The translations under genes and the position numbers were made by a program. DNA of 64,000 nucleotides from Podospora comata (taxonomy: Eukaryota; Ascomycota; Sordariomycetes; Sordariales; Podosporaceae). The notes under the pieces are model-generated. The model did not search any database. It was not told the origin of the DNA and was given only the letters and a program-made list of their open reading frames with translations. Each line of letters opens with the position of its first letter. Within the stretch, counting starts at the first letter, position 1. Shown here piece after piece: positions 33,242-43,266 of this stretch. The stretch lies in NCBI GenBank assembly GCA_017354895.1, contig CP071499.1, positions 2,790,001-2,854,000 on the forward strand. Direction: 5' to 3'.

Positions 33242-35053
33242 ATGTCTGCCAGAGCAACAAGAGCCATGAAGCGAAAGGCTGATAACGGCGGCGAGTCGGC
33301 AGACTCGACCAAGCGCCAGCAACTCGACCTGGCCGACCAGGAGCTCGGCAAGGGCAGCCCAGAGCAGGAAACTGCAGAATCCACCTCCATTTACGATGAC
33401 AACGATGCTGCTTCTGATACTGCCTCTCCCCCAGGCGACACCAATACTGTTGGGGCAACCTCGATCTCTACCTCCCGCCGAGGTCGCAAGTTCCCCTCCG
33501 ATATGAAGACGATCAAGTGCACTTTCCCTGGCTGCGACAAGAGCTTCAACCGACCTGCTCGCCTGGTGTCTCATCTTCGAAGCCACACCGGCGATCGAAT
33601 CCACCGCTGCACCTATGAAGGATGCGACAAATCCTACCTCGAAGAGAAACACCTGACGCAACACATCAAGGGTTCCCACACCCACGAGAAGAACTACGTC
33701 TGCAACGTCGAAGGATGCGGCAAAGCTTTCGTCACCAATACGAGACTCAAGAGGCATGCTGCCGTTCATGAAGGTGCCGAGCGATTTCGATGCCGAGACT
33801 ATGAGGGTTGCAGTGAGAGCTTCCGGAAGCGTGAGACTCTGCAGCGGCATATTCGGACCAGGCACCTCAACCAGGCCGGTTTCCCTTGTCTGCAAGACGG
33901 TTGCCAAGAGGGCTTCGACAGCGCCGGTGCTCTCCGGCGTCACACGGAGCGCGAGCATGGGCAACTACGGTTTTGGTGCGACGAGTGCGCCAAGGAGACG
34001 GACGAGGATGGTGAAGAGAAAAGGGTTGGGTTTACGACATTGAATATGCTCAAGACTCATGCCAGAACCGAGCACCGAGCGTGTCCTTTCTGCGACAAGA
34101 AGATTGGCCGGCAGTTTCAACTGGAGGAGCACATGGAGAATATGCACTCTGGAAAATCGGTCGAGGAAAGAAAGGATGTGCCTTGCAACTGGCCAGGGTG
34201 CGAGAGCATGTTCACCCGAAAGTCCAACATGATGACGCACTACCGAAGTGCGCACGAAGGCAAGAAGTTTGTCTGTGGCGAGGTCAACACTTTCAACACG
34301 CCCGATATCGCGGATTGGAACTGGCAAGAGGAGGGTTGCAAGGCTCCGTTTGTTAGCAAGCTCAAGCTTGAGGAGCACATCCGATTTGTTCACCTAGGAA
34401 GGAAGCGTCCGGAGAGAACCATCACCCTGAACTTTGACGGACCGGACGAGGTGGACGAGATGACGGCGGCAGTCGACAAGAAGAAGCTTGCCTGCAGTGT
34501 ACTTGGGTGCGAAGCGAGGTTCATCAGATATGCGGATCTCAACAAGCATTTGGAAGCTCATCAGAGACAGGCTTCAAGCATCGATGATGGATATGCTCAA
34601 CAAGCGCAGCCCAATGTTGCCGTCGAGGCAGGATATGAGCCCCGAGATTTTATTCTTTCTGCCCCTCAAGACGGATATGGAAACCAGGACCACATGCTTG
34701 TCGTGCCTGATGCTGGGTATGGCGATCAAGGCCATATTCTCACCACCAACAGCGCCTACGTCGCTCCGACCAACGGGTACGGCAACCAGGACCATATTCT
34801 CAACGATCTTAAGAACGAGCCGGGGGTCCCAGATCTGACTGGGGATGCGCCTCACGGTCTTGCACTTGATCCGGAGCTGCAGGCTTCGACAATGGACATG
34901 CGGCTTCAGGGGCCAGATGATCAGCAACAGCAGCAACAGCAGGATCTAGATCCCAACTTTTATCCTGCTTTGGCGAATATGCTCGGAGGGGACACCCACG
35001 CCAACGCCGATTGGAATGTGATGAACGAACTGCTTGGCCATGGTCAGTATTAG
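33242..35053 (+). CDS. Transcription factor IIIA, C2H2 zinc-finger protein
   Basis: Single exon, 603 residues, ATG at 33242. A charged N-terminus of about 95 residues precedes nine to ten C2H2 fingers (about 97-450). Finger 1 is CTFPGCDKSFNRPARLVSHL with the classic TGDRIH linker. The linkers and the irregular sixth finger (CDECAKETDEDGEEKRVGF) match fungal TFIIIA. The C-terminal 130 residues are disordered, with repeats built on GYGNQDHIL, a variant GYGDQGHIL, and a short Gln run. TFIIIA binds the internal control region of 5S rRNA genes and recruits TFIIIC and TFIIIB; it also binds 5S RNA. A general C2H2 regulator is the alternative, but finger number and spacing favour TFIIIA. Confidence 0.85.
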   Translation: MSARATRAMKRKADNGGESADSTKRQQLDLADQELGKGSPEQETAESTSIYDDNDAASDTASPPGDTNTVGATSISTSRRGRKFPSDMKTIKCTFPGCDKSFNRPARLVSHLRSHTGDRIHRCTYEGCDKSYLEEKHLTQHIKGSHTHEKNYVCNVEGCGKAFVTNTRLKRHAAVHEGAERFRCRDYEGCSESFRKRETLQRHIRTRHLNQAGFPCLQDGCQEGFDSAGALRRHTEREHGQLRFWCDECAKETDEDGEEKRVGFTTLNMLKTHARTEHRACPFCDKKIGRQFQLEEHMENMHSGKSVEERKDVPCNWPGCESMFTRKSNMMTHYRSAHEGKKFVCGEVNTFNTPDIADWNWQEEGCKAPFVSKLKLEEHIRFVHLGRKRPERTITLNFDGPDEVDEMTAAVDKKKLACSVLGCEARFIRYADLNKHLEAHQRQASSIDDGYAQQAQPNVAVEAGYEPRDFILSAPQDGYGNQDHMLVVPDAGYGDQGHILTTNSAYVAPTNGYGNQDHILNDLKNEPGVPDLTGDAPHGLALDPELQASTMDMRLQGPDDQQQQQQQDLDPNFYPALANMLGGDTHANADWNVMNELLGHGQY

Positions 35054-35557
35054 GGAGACTGGGCTGGTTTGTAGTTTGCTGAATTCGGAGGGCATGGGCA
35101 TGGGAATGGCGTTTGGGGGTTTAAATTAGAGATACCAGTTTTTTTATGTTTGGCACAGGTCGGTTTCCTATTGTGTTATAGCGACGTATGTATTGTTTCT
35201 TTTGCGGGTGACGGATATATTGTGCTAGGCATGGCATGGGGACTATGATGGTATCACAAAGTTCGGTTATGTTTTCTACAACAAAAGCGGTTTGACACCC
35301 TTTCTAGGGTAAATATCGATAGATATACTATAGAGAGAAATGTGGGCAGCGAAGGGTGGGTCTGTAAGGTAGGTATCATTTATCTTGGAGAGCCAGAGCG
35401 TTATATGAATCAACAACAAATCAGTTTTGATCATAATCAAAGCCATTTCCTTCAATGTAGTAGACATGCTACGGTCCAGCCTCTTTTTACTAGACGATTG
35501 CTGACTAGTGTTCATTTGAGGGACTATATTCCAAGAGTAACTGATAACTACCATCAC
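35054..35557. other. Convergent intergenic region, TFIIIA 3' / Rdx 3'
   Basis: 504 bp of A/T-richer DNA between two stop codons facing each other, taken up by the two 3' UTRs. No gene seen. Confidence 0.5.
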
Positions 35558-36346
35558 CTACTGACAATCCTCACAATTCCCCTTCCCCTCAATGGTGCAC
35601 ACCTTTCCCTCCTCCTCGACTTTCTTTTCTTCTTTCCCCTTCTCTACCCCCTCCTCTCTCTTGTCCTCTCCCTCACCAGATCTGGGCTTGGAATAATCCC
35701 TGTCCACGTGCCCCAACCCCCTCCCGGGATCGATAACGTCCCTCACGCGTCTCTTGAGCTCTTTTGTTTCGGGGAATCCACCGTCGGTCTTCCTGTCCCA
35801 GAGGATTTTCGTCAGAAGCTTGACTTGATCGCTACTCCCGGCTTCAGTAGTAGTAGCGGGAGAAGAGGTGGTGATCTCGACGATGAATACACCTCCGGTT
35901 GACGGCTGGAGGGCAACTTCGCCTAGGGAGGTTGAGAAGGTTGATAGGAGCTCTTGGGCGAACTTTGAGGGGTTGTTGTGTCAGTTGAAGGCTAGCGAAT
36001 CTATTGGGAGGGGTGAGGAGTGGCGAAGTGCTGGTGTGATATACATCGGCGGGGAATGAACTGTGCCAGGCGATATAATAGTATGAGGTGCAGAAGAAGA
36101 AGAAAAAAAGCAGATCAACTCCCTGAATTGAAGCAAGAGCTGGACCTGGACAGCAAAACACAGGGGGCGTTTAGGAAATAGTTCTCCCAAGTTCAACCGA
36201 CAATAACGGTTCGAGACGATGCAATGAGAAAAAGAACTCACATAAGCAGCCCTCAACATCCACTTGCACTGCGTACAAAACTGTATCGTCACCCTCGGCA
36301 GTCGGGTCGTCGTGGCCGTACTTTCGGTAACCTGCTGCTCTGCCAT
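35558..36346 (-). CDS. Rdx/SelW-like thioredoxin-fold protein
   Basis: Two exons, 36346-36242 and 35962-35558, give 169 residues. The join reproduces the family core: PRVTIQFCTQCKWMLRAAY, then FAQELLSTFSTSLGEVALQP and STGGVFIVEI. The redox CxxC is FCTQC (Cys24 and Cys27), the position of Cys-x-x-Sec in animal SelW. The C-terminal 55 residues are Lys/Glu-rich and end in a second CEDC pair. Members are thioredoxin-fold proteins of uncertain substrate, thought to act in redox control. The 279-nt intron is long for this genome. The frame of exon 1 stays open through most of it, to 35981, so an unspliced 121-residue form would keep the CxxC. Confidence 0.82.
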
Positions 36347-36439
36347 CGTGTCCCGATTTGCTGGTTGCCAAACAATCTCAAACCGATGGCTGGCGGATAT
36401 GCGTGATGAGTTGTCTCCCCCGTTCGTTTAACAAAGACG

Positions 36440-36464
36440 CACATACATACATACATACATACAT
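36440..36464. repeat. CATA microsatellite
   Basis: About six copies of the CATA tetranucleotide upstream of the Rdx-like gene. Confidence 0.9.
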
Positions 36465-36627
36465 TAGGAAAGCAGACTAAAAAAGCGGTACCTGCATAAA
36501 ATGGGTACGTAAACTGCGTCATTCGACTTGCAGCAAATCCACTCTCTCAAAACGGTTTTCCCATAATGAAGATCACTTTTATAACTCTCCTTCAAAACAT
36601 CCCCATGGCAAGACACAAGTTCACATC

Positions 36628-36631
<4 letters not shown>

Positions 36632-36663
<32 letters not shown>
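36632..36663. repeat. CA dinucleotide microsatellite, about 16 copies
   Basis: An uninterrupted AC run in the intergenic region between the Rdx-like and G-gamma genes. Confidence 0.95.
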
Positions 36664-36667
<4 letters not shown>

Positions 36668-37669
36668 AAAGTTTAATAGTGGTATATCTTCATTCGCCTT
36701 TCTTCAGTCCTCATTCGTGAACCCATTTAGCAGGAACCCACACCATGGGCTAAAAAAAACACAATAACCATAGCGTACTTTATATACAGAGAGCCCGAGA
36801 GGGAAAAAAAACAGACCAGATGTAATAATAAGAAATAATAAGGGGTGTTGTGTGGTCGGGGAGGAGAGGGAGAGAGAGGGTGAAGAGAAGAACAAAAAAC
36901 AGGGGGAGCTTTGCAGAGACGGGCAACGACAAGAGAGCCGAGCTACAGCTACAACTTTGGGGGAATAGTCAAAACAGCAAAAAAACAAAACTAAGAAGGA
37001 AGAAAAAAAACCAGGAAGTTTTAGGTATTACAGGCCGAAAAGCTGCACAGTCTGTCCGTCCGAGACCTTCCCTGCCGAAAAAGAATTTGCGATTCGCCGT
37101 CAAAGGTAGGGTAGTAGTAGAAGAAAATAAAATAAAAAGGTTCCGAGAAAAAATGGGGTATGAGTTTTGGTGTTTTGAGGGCGTAATCGTTGTAGGAAAA
37201 GCCGTTGCTGTCGTCGTTCTCGATCCTCCCCCCCCTTTTTTTTTTCTTGCTGTCGATGCCCCCCCCCCCCTTCCTCCCTCTCCTCTCTCTTTGCTTGGTT
37301 TGCCATGGGTCAAGGTGAAAGTTGAGGTCTGTCCGTCCGTGCTGGATCGTGAGTGAGAGCGATGGCGGTTTGGTTGTAGGAAAAAGAAAAATCATCGGTC
37401 GCTGTCCTCCCAGTTCCATCCAACGCGCATGTCCCATTTTTGTCGGCCCAAATTCCACCCAATCCGAATGCTCCTAAAATACCAAAAGACGTTTCTGTTC
37501 TCACAAAGCCTTTTCGTCGGGGTCGAGGCGGAATAATCGAACAAGACACCGGCGAAAGAGGGGTGCACCACATCAAAGACACTCAGAAAATACACAGCCG
37601 ATTCCGAGCCGTGCCAGGGACACGAGCAAAGGGTCTGCGCTTCCGACTCGACATGTTCTGTAGCTCATC
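36664..37669. other. Intergenic, upstream of Rdx and 3' of G-gamma
   Basis: No supported gene. It holds purine-rich stretches, a T-run and a C-run (about 37230-37270). The right end is the 3' UTR of the G-gamma gene on the minus strand. Confidence 0.4.
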
Positions 37670-38308
37670 CTACATCACTACACAGCAGCCGTTGCTCTGT
37701 TGTGGTGCGTAGGGATCCTCGCCCTTTGGCACAGGACCCCAGACGCTGGGCACCATGTAGTCTCTGGTGCTGTTGCAATAGGCGATGATACTAGAGAGGA
37801 ATGCGCGTCAGTAAGGGGATACGACGCGATGCGGGTGTGGTACGCCCTACCTCTTCGATGCTTGGCTTACGGGGATGCGCTCTCTCTCGAGATCTTCACG
37901 TAGCCGATTGTTCAATTCTGTCAATCGACGAAGCTTGAGATCCGCCATGCTCTGCTTGGTCTTCTTGATCTGCGACGGGTCGCCGACATCGCGCGATGTG
38001 TATTGGGGCATCTTGGGAGGTTTTCTCGGTGCCGACTTTGGGGTTCCAGCAGAGTCGCGCTTGGGAATTAAGGGGAGAGACGCTGGTGGCGGCTTCCTTT
38101 CTGGCTTGGCAGAAAAAACTGGCGACCGAGGCCGGCCGTTGGGTATTGATGAAGGAGAATTAACTGGCCGCGATGGCTCTTGTTGCTCTGATTGCTGCGG
38201 CGGCTCACGGGGGCTGGCGTCGTTGATGTCGCCCTGGTGCTGCGGCTCGGCGGTCGGAATCCGCGACGACGCCGATGAGTCGTGAGATTTTCGTGGCTGC
38301 TGGTCCAT
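37670..38308 (-). CDS. Heterotrimeric G-protein gamma subunit, N-terminally extended ORF
   Basis: Exons 38308-37851 and 37790-37670 give 192 residues with a 61-nt intron. The last 93 residues, from the internal ATG at 38011 (MPQYTSRDVGD), match the whole canonical fungal G-gamma. They comprise a coiled-coil region with KQSMADLKLRRLTELNNRL, then ASKSIIAYCNSTRDYMVPSV across the intron, a palmitoylatable Cys and the CaaX box CVVM. G-gamma pairs with G-beta at the plasma membrane after farnesylation and methylation (a Ste14 enzyme is encoded at 15606). The 99 upstream residues are Ser/Pro-rich and in frame without a stop. They may be a real extension, or a leader with the true start at 38011. The dinucleotide AG directly precedes that ATG, so it could also be a splice acceptor. 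Confidence 0.9.
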
Positions 38309-39805
38309 TACGGCGTGTCAGTGACCCTATCGCGATGTTTCAAACGAATTGTGCTTTGATGGATGGTGATTGATGCTGTCGTCTTCCAATCCAATTGAAA
38401 AGGACGGGTCGCACAGTTTGTCCCCCATTGCTGGAGACGGGAAGCTGGCACTCACTTGTGTTCAAAGCAGATAAAGGCCGTGTTTCGGTTGTGGCGGTTG
38501 TCAAGGAATGAATGGATTGAAGAGAAAGAGGCGCGCGGATGACTGGTATGCGATTGCCTCGATTGACCACAAGCTGGTTGGAATGGGCGGATGGGCGGAT
38601 GGGATTGGCGAAGCGACACACGGCGAGCGGGAGCAAGAACTCGGGAAGGGGGTTGATTCAGGAATCTCTTGCTCAGGAGCGGGTGATGGTCCGTGCTACT
38701 GCCTACTACCAAAAAGCTGGGCAAAAAGTAAATGAGATGTCCAGGGGAGGTTAGATTAGCCCGATAGCAAATCATACGACCAATTAACGCATCTCGGGGG
38801 TGAGCATGTAGTGAATTCTCTGTCTGTTTAGATGCAATAGATATCTTCTAGGTACAATAGATCCCGTTTTCTATTCTCCGAGGGAATTGCCCATTCAATC
38901 AATATCCAGAATACCGACCGACTATTGACATGTCGTGCTCTTTTGCAGGCGTCATCGACTGACCTCTAGCGACCTAGCTAAGAGGTGTCCGATGGGTACA
39001 TGGCGGGCCCCCATCCAGTGGCTAGCTACTCGCGCATGCTTGCAGCAGCTGAGGGTTTTTGCTGTTTCATGGACGGGGAACCTTGACCTCTGTCTCTTCT
39101 CGAGAGCTTGTCTCGGGATAAGAGCAACCTGGGTCTTTCGAGATTCGACATTCTCGGGCCGCTTTCTCAGACCGATACTGTACCAATGCCGACAACTCCC
39201 TTCTGATGATGCCTTTCTGCGCATCCGCTATGACTGCAAGGTCTGCAACGATGGCTCTCGGCCGCATGAGGCATCGACAATGTGCCTTGGCAGAAGCGTT
39301 TTGACATTGTTCTCAACGCCTTTTTGCCTAGGGCCCCGCAATGTGCATATAAGGGAGAAGAGCCCCACCACGGCCAAGGTTGCAGTGCAAAGTCCAAAAC
39401 AACAAGGGAAGGCCCAAAGTTTGTGCTCTGCTCAGCGAGGTGAAGAGGCTGCCCTGTCAAAGAGCAAGACAAACTCGCCCGCGAGAGCATACTCTTTAGG
39501 CCTTCCCAAGTAGTTTCTGGCAACTGAAATCAAATACACCGCTCTTGGTGCTGAAAACCACATCCATTTCCAGGCTGCCGTCACGTGACCCACGGTACAA
39601 TTTGAACCCACAAATTTTAAGCAAACGGTGCCAAACTGCCCTGTCAGGGCTTCGACCAACGCAGCATTCTCCACGAGGCGAAAAAAAAATCTCTGGTACA
39701 GGCCGGCCAAGTCGCAAGCAACCCCTCACGCCGCCTTGCGCTGCTCTTCCAGAAACCCATTAAACTTCCTCGAGACCTGCCAACGCGCAGAGGAGGTTGC
39801 CCATC
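38309..39805. other. 1.5-kb divergent region, G-gamma / eIF3a
   Basis: No supported gene. A 192-codon plus-strand ORF at 38935-39513 is the longest, but its Cys/Arg/Leu-heavy composition and lack of domain signals look like chance. The right end holds the eIF3a leader. Confidence 0.4.
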
Positions 39806-42800
39806 ATGGTGAGTCGCGATCCTGTTCTACATAACCCCCACCGGAAGGCAGCTATATCGACTATCTCGGCTGCAAATGCCCATATCAACTGCCCCCCTCC
39901 CCCCTCCCCTCCTCCCAGCCGCCGCCTCTACTATACCTTGTCGTCATCTATCACTACGCCGCCGTCGGACGGGCCGATATGACCACGAACACCTCGACTG
40001 ACCTTCTCATAGCCTCCCCCACCTCATCAGAAGCCCGAGAATGTTCTCAAGAGGGCCCACGAACTCATCGGAGTTAAACAGGCCCCCGCGGCCCTCACCC
40101 TCCTCCACGAGCACATCACATCGAAGCGGTCTCGCAATGTCCCCATCACATCGTTGGAGCCTGTGATGCTCCTGTTGGTCGAGCTCTCGGTCGAACAAAA
40201 GAAGGGCAAGCTCGCCAAGGATGCTCTCTACCAGTACAAGAATATTGCTCAGAACACCAATGTTGGCACGATCGAGGTGGGTTACGAGTGGAGTCAAGTT
40301 GGGTTATATTGCCGGTATTGACAAAAGTACTGCAGCTTGTTCTCAAGAAGTTCATCGAGTTGGCTGCCGAAAAGGTCACCGCTGCTCAGCAAAAGGCCGA
40401 CGAGGTTCAGTCCAGCATCGAGGCGACCACCACCTCCGACAACGTTGAGGATCTCGAAGCCAGCGAAACCCCCGAGTCCATCCTCTTGGCCACCGTCTCC
40501 GGCGAGCAGTCCCGCGATCGTACCGACCGTGCCATTGTCACCCCCTGGTTAAAGTTCCTGTGGGAGGCGTACCGCACAGTTCTGGACATTCTCCGCAACA
40601 ATGCTCGTCTCGAGTTGCTCTACCAGAGCACTGCCATGCAGGCGTTCGACTTCTGCCTCAAGTACGCCCGCAAGACCGAGTTCCGCCGTCTTTGCGAGCT
40701 TCTCCGCAACCATGTCCAAACTGCTGCCAAGTACTCGGCTCAAATGCATGCCATCAACTTGAGCGACCCGGATACCCTGCAGCGCCACCTCGAGACTCGT
40801 TTCCAGCAGCTTAACGTGGCGGTCGAGCTTGAGCTCTGGCAGGAGGCTTTCCGCAGTGTTGAGGACATCCACACCCTCCTCAACCTGAGCAAGCGCCCCC
40901 CCAAGAACATCATGATGGCCAACTACTACGAGAAGCTCACCCGTATCTTCCTCGTCGGCGAGAACTACCTGTTCCACGCCGCTGCCTGGTCCCGCTACTA
41001 CAACTTGCTCCGCCAGTCTGCTGCCATTGTTGCGGCCGGTGGCAAGAAGTCCGAGAACCCCCCAACCAGCGAGGCTGATCTCCAGAAGGCTGCCACTTTC
41101 GTCGTTCTCTCGGCCCTGTCCATTCCCGTCATCAGCACCTCCCGCTCCCGCGGTGCCATGGTTGACTTCGACGAGGCTCGCAAGAACAAGAACTCGCGTC
41201 TCACTCACCTCCTCGGCATGTCTCAGGCCCCTACCCGTGCGCTCCTTTTCCGTGATGCTCTGTCCAAGTCTTTGATCCGCCGCTGCCGCCCCGAGATCCG
41301 CGACCTCTACAATATTCTCGAGGTCGACTTCCACCCCCTCTCGATTTGCAAGAAGATCTCCCCCATCTTGGCCAAGATTGGGGCCGATGAGGAGATGCAA
41401 AAGTACATCATTCCTCTTCAGCAAGTCATCCTCACTCGTCTCTTCCAGCAGCTTTCTCAGGTGTACGAGACTGTGGACCTGGACTTTGTCGAGTCCCTAG
41501 CTCAGTTCCCCGAGCCTTTCCAGGTTACCCGCGCCACGATTGAGAAGTTCATCATGAACGGCAACAAGAAGGGCGATCTCGCCATCCGCATGGACCATGC
41601 CACCGGTGTCCTTAGTTTCGATGCCGATGTCTTCTCCTCCGCCAAGGCTGCCCACGCTGGCTCCTCTGCCGGCTCTGCTGAAAGCGAGACTGGCTCCGTT
41701 CAGCGTCTCCAGAGCACTCCTTCCCAGATTGTGCGCTCTCAGCTCACCCGCGTCGCCGAGGTTCTTTACACCACATGCCAGTACATTGATCCCAAGTTCA
41801 ACGAGGCCCGCATCCAGGCTCGCGATGCTGCTTTCGCTCGTGCCAAGGCTGGTGCTGAGAAGGAGCACCTCGAGATCCTCGCCAGAAAGGAGATTATTCA
41901 GAAGCGCAAGGACAAGGCCTCTGAGGCTCAGGCCGCCCGGGATAAGGAGAACGCTCGCAAGAAGATGGTTCAGGAGCAGCTTCTCCAGCAAGCCGAGGCT
42001 GCCCGTTTGGCTGAGGAGCAGAAGCTTCGTGAAGCCAAGCGTCTCGCCAACGAACGGGAGCAGATCAAGCGCAAGGAGGTCGAGAGCATGCTCAAGGATA
42101 TGAAGCTTGAGGATCTGGCTGGTGAGGACCTCGATACCCTGGACAGCAACAAGATCCGCATGATCAAGCTGCAGCAGCTTGAACGTGAGAAGAACACGGT
42201 TGCCGAGAAGCTCCGCATCACCGGCAAGCGTCTTGACCACTTGGAGCGTGCTTTCAGAAAGGAGGAGGCTAAGAAACTCCTCGAGGACTATGCTAAGCAG
42301 CGCGAGCGTGATCTCAAGGTCTATGAGTTGACCAAGGCCCAAACTCTCAAAGAGGCCGAGGAGAAGCACAAGGCTGATGTCGAGATCAAGCACCGCCTGT
42401 CTCGCCTGATGCCATTCTACGAGTCATTCAGATCTAACCTCCACGAGCGCCGCCGCGACGAGTTTGAGAAGAGACGTCGTGATGCCGACCGCGAGTTGGA
42501 GAAGATGATCAATGCTCGCAAGAAGGAGTACCGCGATCGCAAGATCCGCGAGAAGAGGGAGCGTGAGGAGAAGGAGCGCGCCCTCCGCGAGGCCGAGGAG
42601 CGTGCCGCCAGGGAGAAGGAGGAGGAGGAGAGGAGAAAGGAGGCCAAGAAGGAGGAGATGGCCAGAATCAAGGAGGAACGCGAGAAGGAGCGCGAGAAGG
42701 CTCGCGAGGCCCAGGCCCGCCAGCAACAACGCGAGGAGGAAGCCATGGCCCGTCGCAAGGCCGAGAAGGCTGCCGACTCTGCTCCTCCTATCCGCCGGGA

Positions 42801-43266
42801 GATTCCACCAGTGGAGGCCCCCTCGGCCGCTGGCCCCCCCCGTATTGCCCTTGCCGGCAACAGACCCAGCTGGAGAGAACGCGAAGCGGCCAAGGCTGCC
42901 GGTGGTGCCCCACCAGAGCCCGCTGCCGCCGCTCCTCCTCCGGCCAGAGCTCCTCCTGTCGAGCGGACCGACTCCAACGAGCGCCCTCCTGCCGCTGGTG
43001 GTCCTCCCCGCCTCGCCCTTGCTGGCAAGACTGGAGGCTCCAGCTGGCGTGAGAGAGAGGCTGCTAGATCTGCTGGCGGCGGTGCTCCCATTCCCGAGCG
43101 CCCTGCTCCTCAAGGCAGAGTGTCTTCTGGTCGCGGTGGTGCCCCCATTGAGAGGGAAGGTTCCGGCCGTGGTGAGCCTGCCAAGGATGGTGCTACTCCT
43201 GAGCCCCTGAAAGCTAGCGGCGCTCCGGGCAAGTATGTTCCCAAGTGGCGGAGAGATAATGCTTAA
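39806..43266 (+). CDS. TIF32: Translation initiation factor eIF3 subunit a (Rpg1/Tif32)
   Basis: Three exons: 39806-39808 (the ATG alone), 40013-40276 and 40336-43266, giving 1065 residues. Exon 2 opens [19 protein letters not shown], the usual eIF3a start after Met, and no other in-frame ATG precedes it, which supports the one-codon exon (GTGAGT donor, CTCATAG acceptor, 204-nt intron). Helical repeats lead into the PCI domain (about 330-510). A long charged coiled coil follows (about 540-860, dense in Lys, Glu, Arg), then a Pro/Ala-rich tail with repeated SWRERE motifs near 875 and 935. It ends [11 protein letters not shown], typical of the family. eIF3a is a scaffold of eIF3 on the 40S subunit during scanning. 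Codons are strongly biased, as in highly expressed genes. Confidence 0.95.

Noticed and set aside
38935-39513. 192-codon ORF between G-gamma and eIF3a
   Set aside because: Composition is rich in Cys, Arg and Leu with no domain, splice context or leader signal; likely chance in GC-rich DNA.
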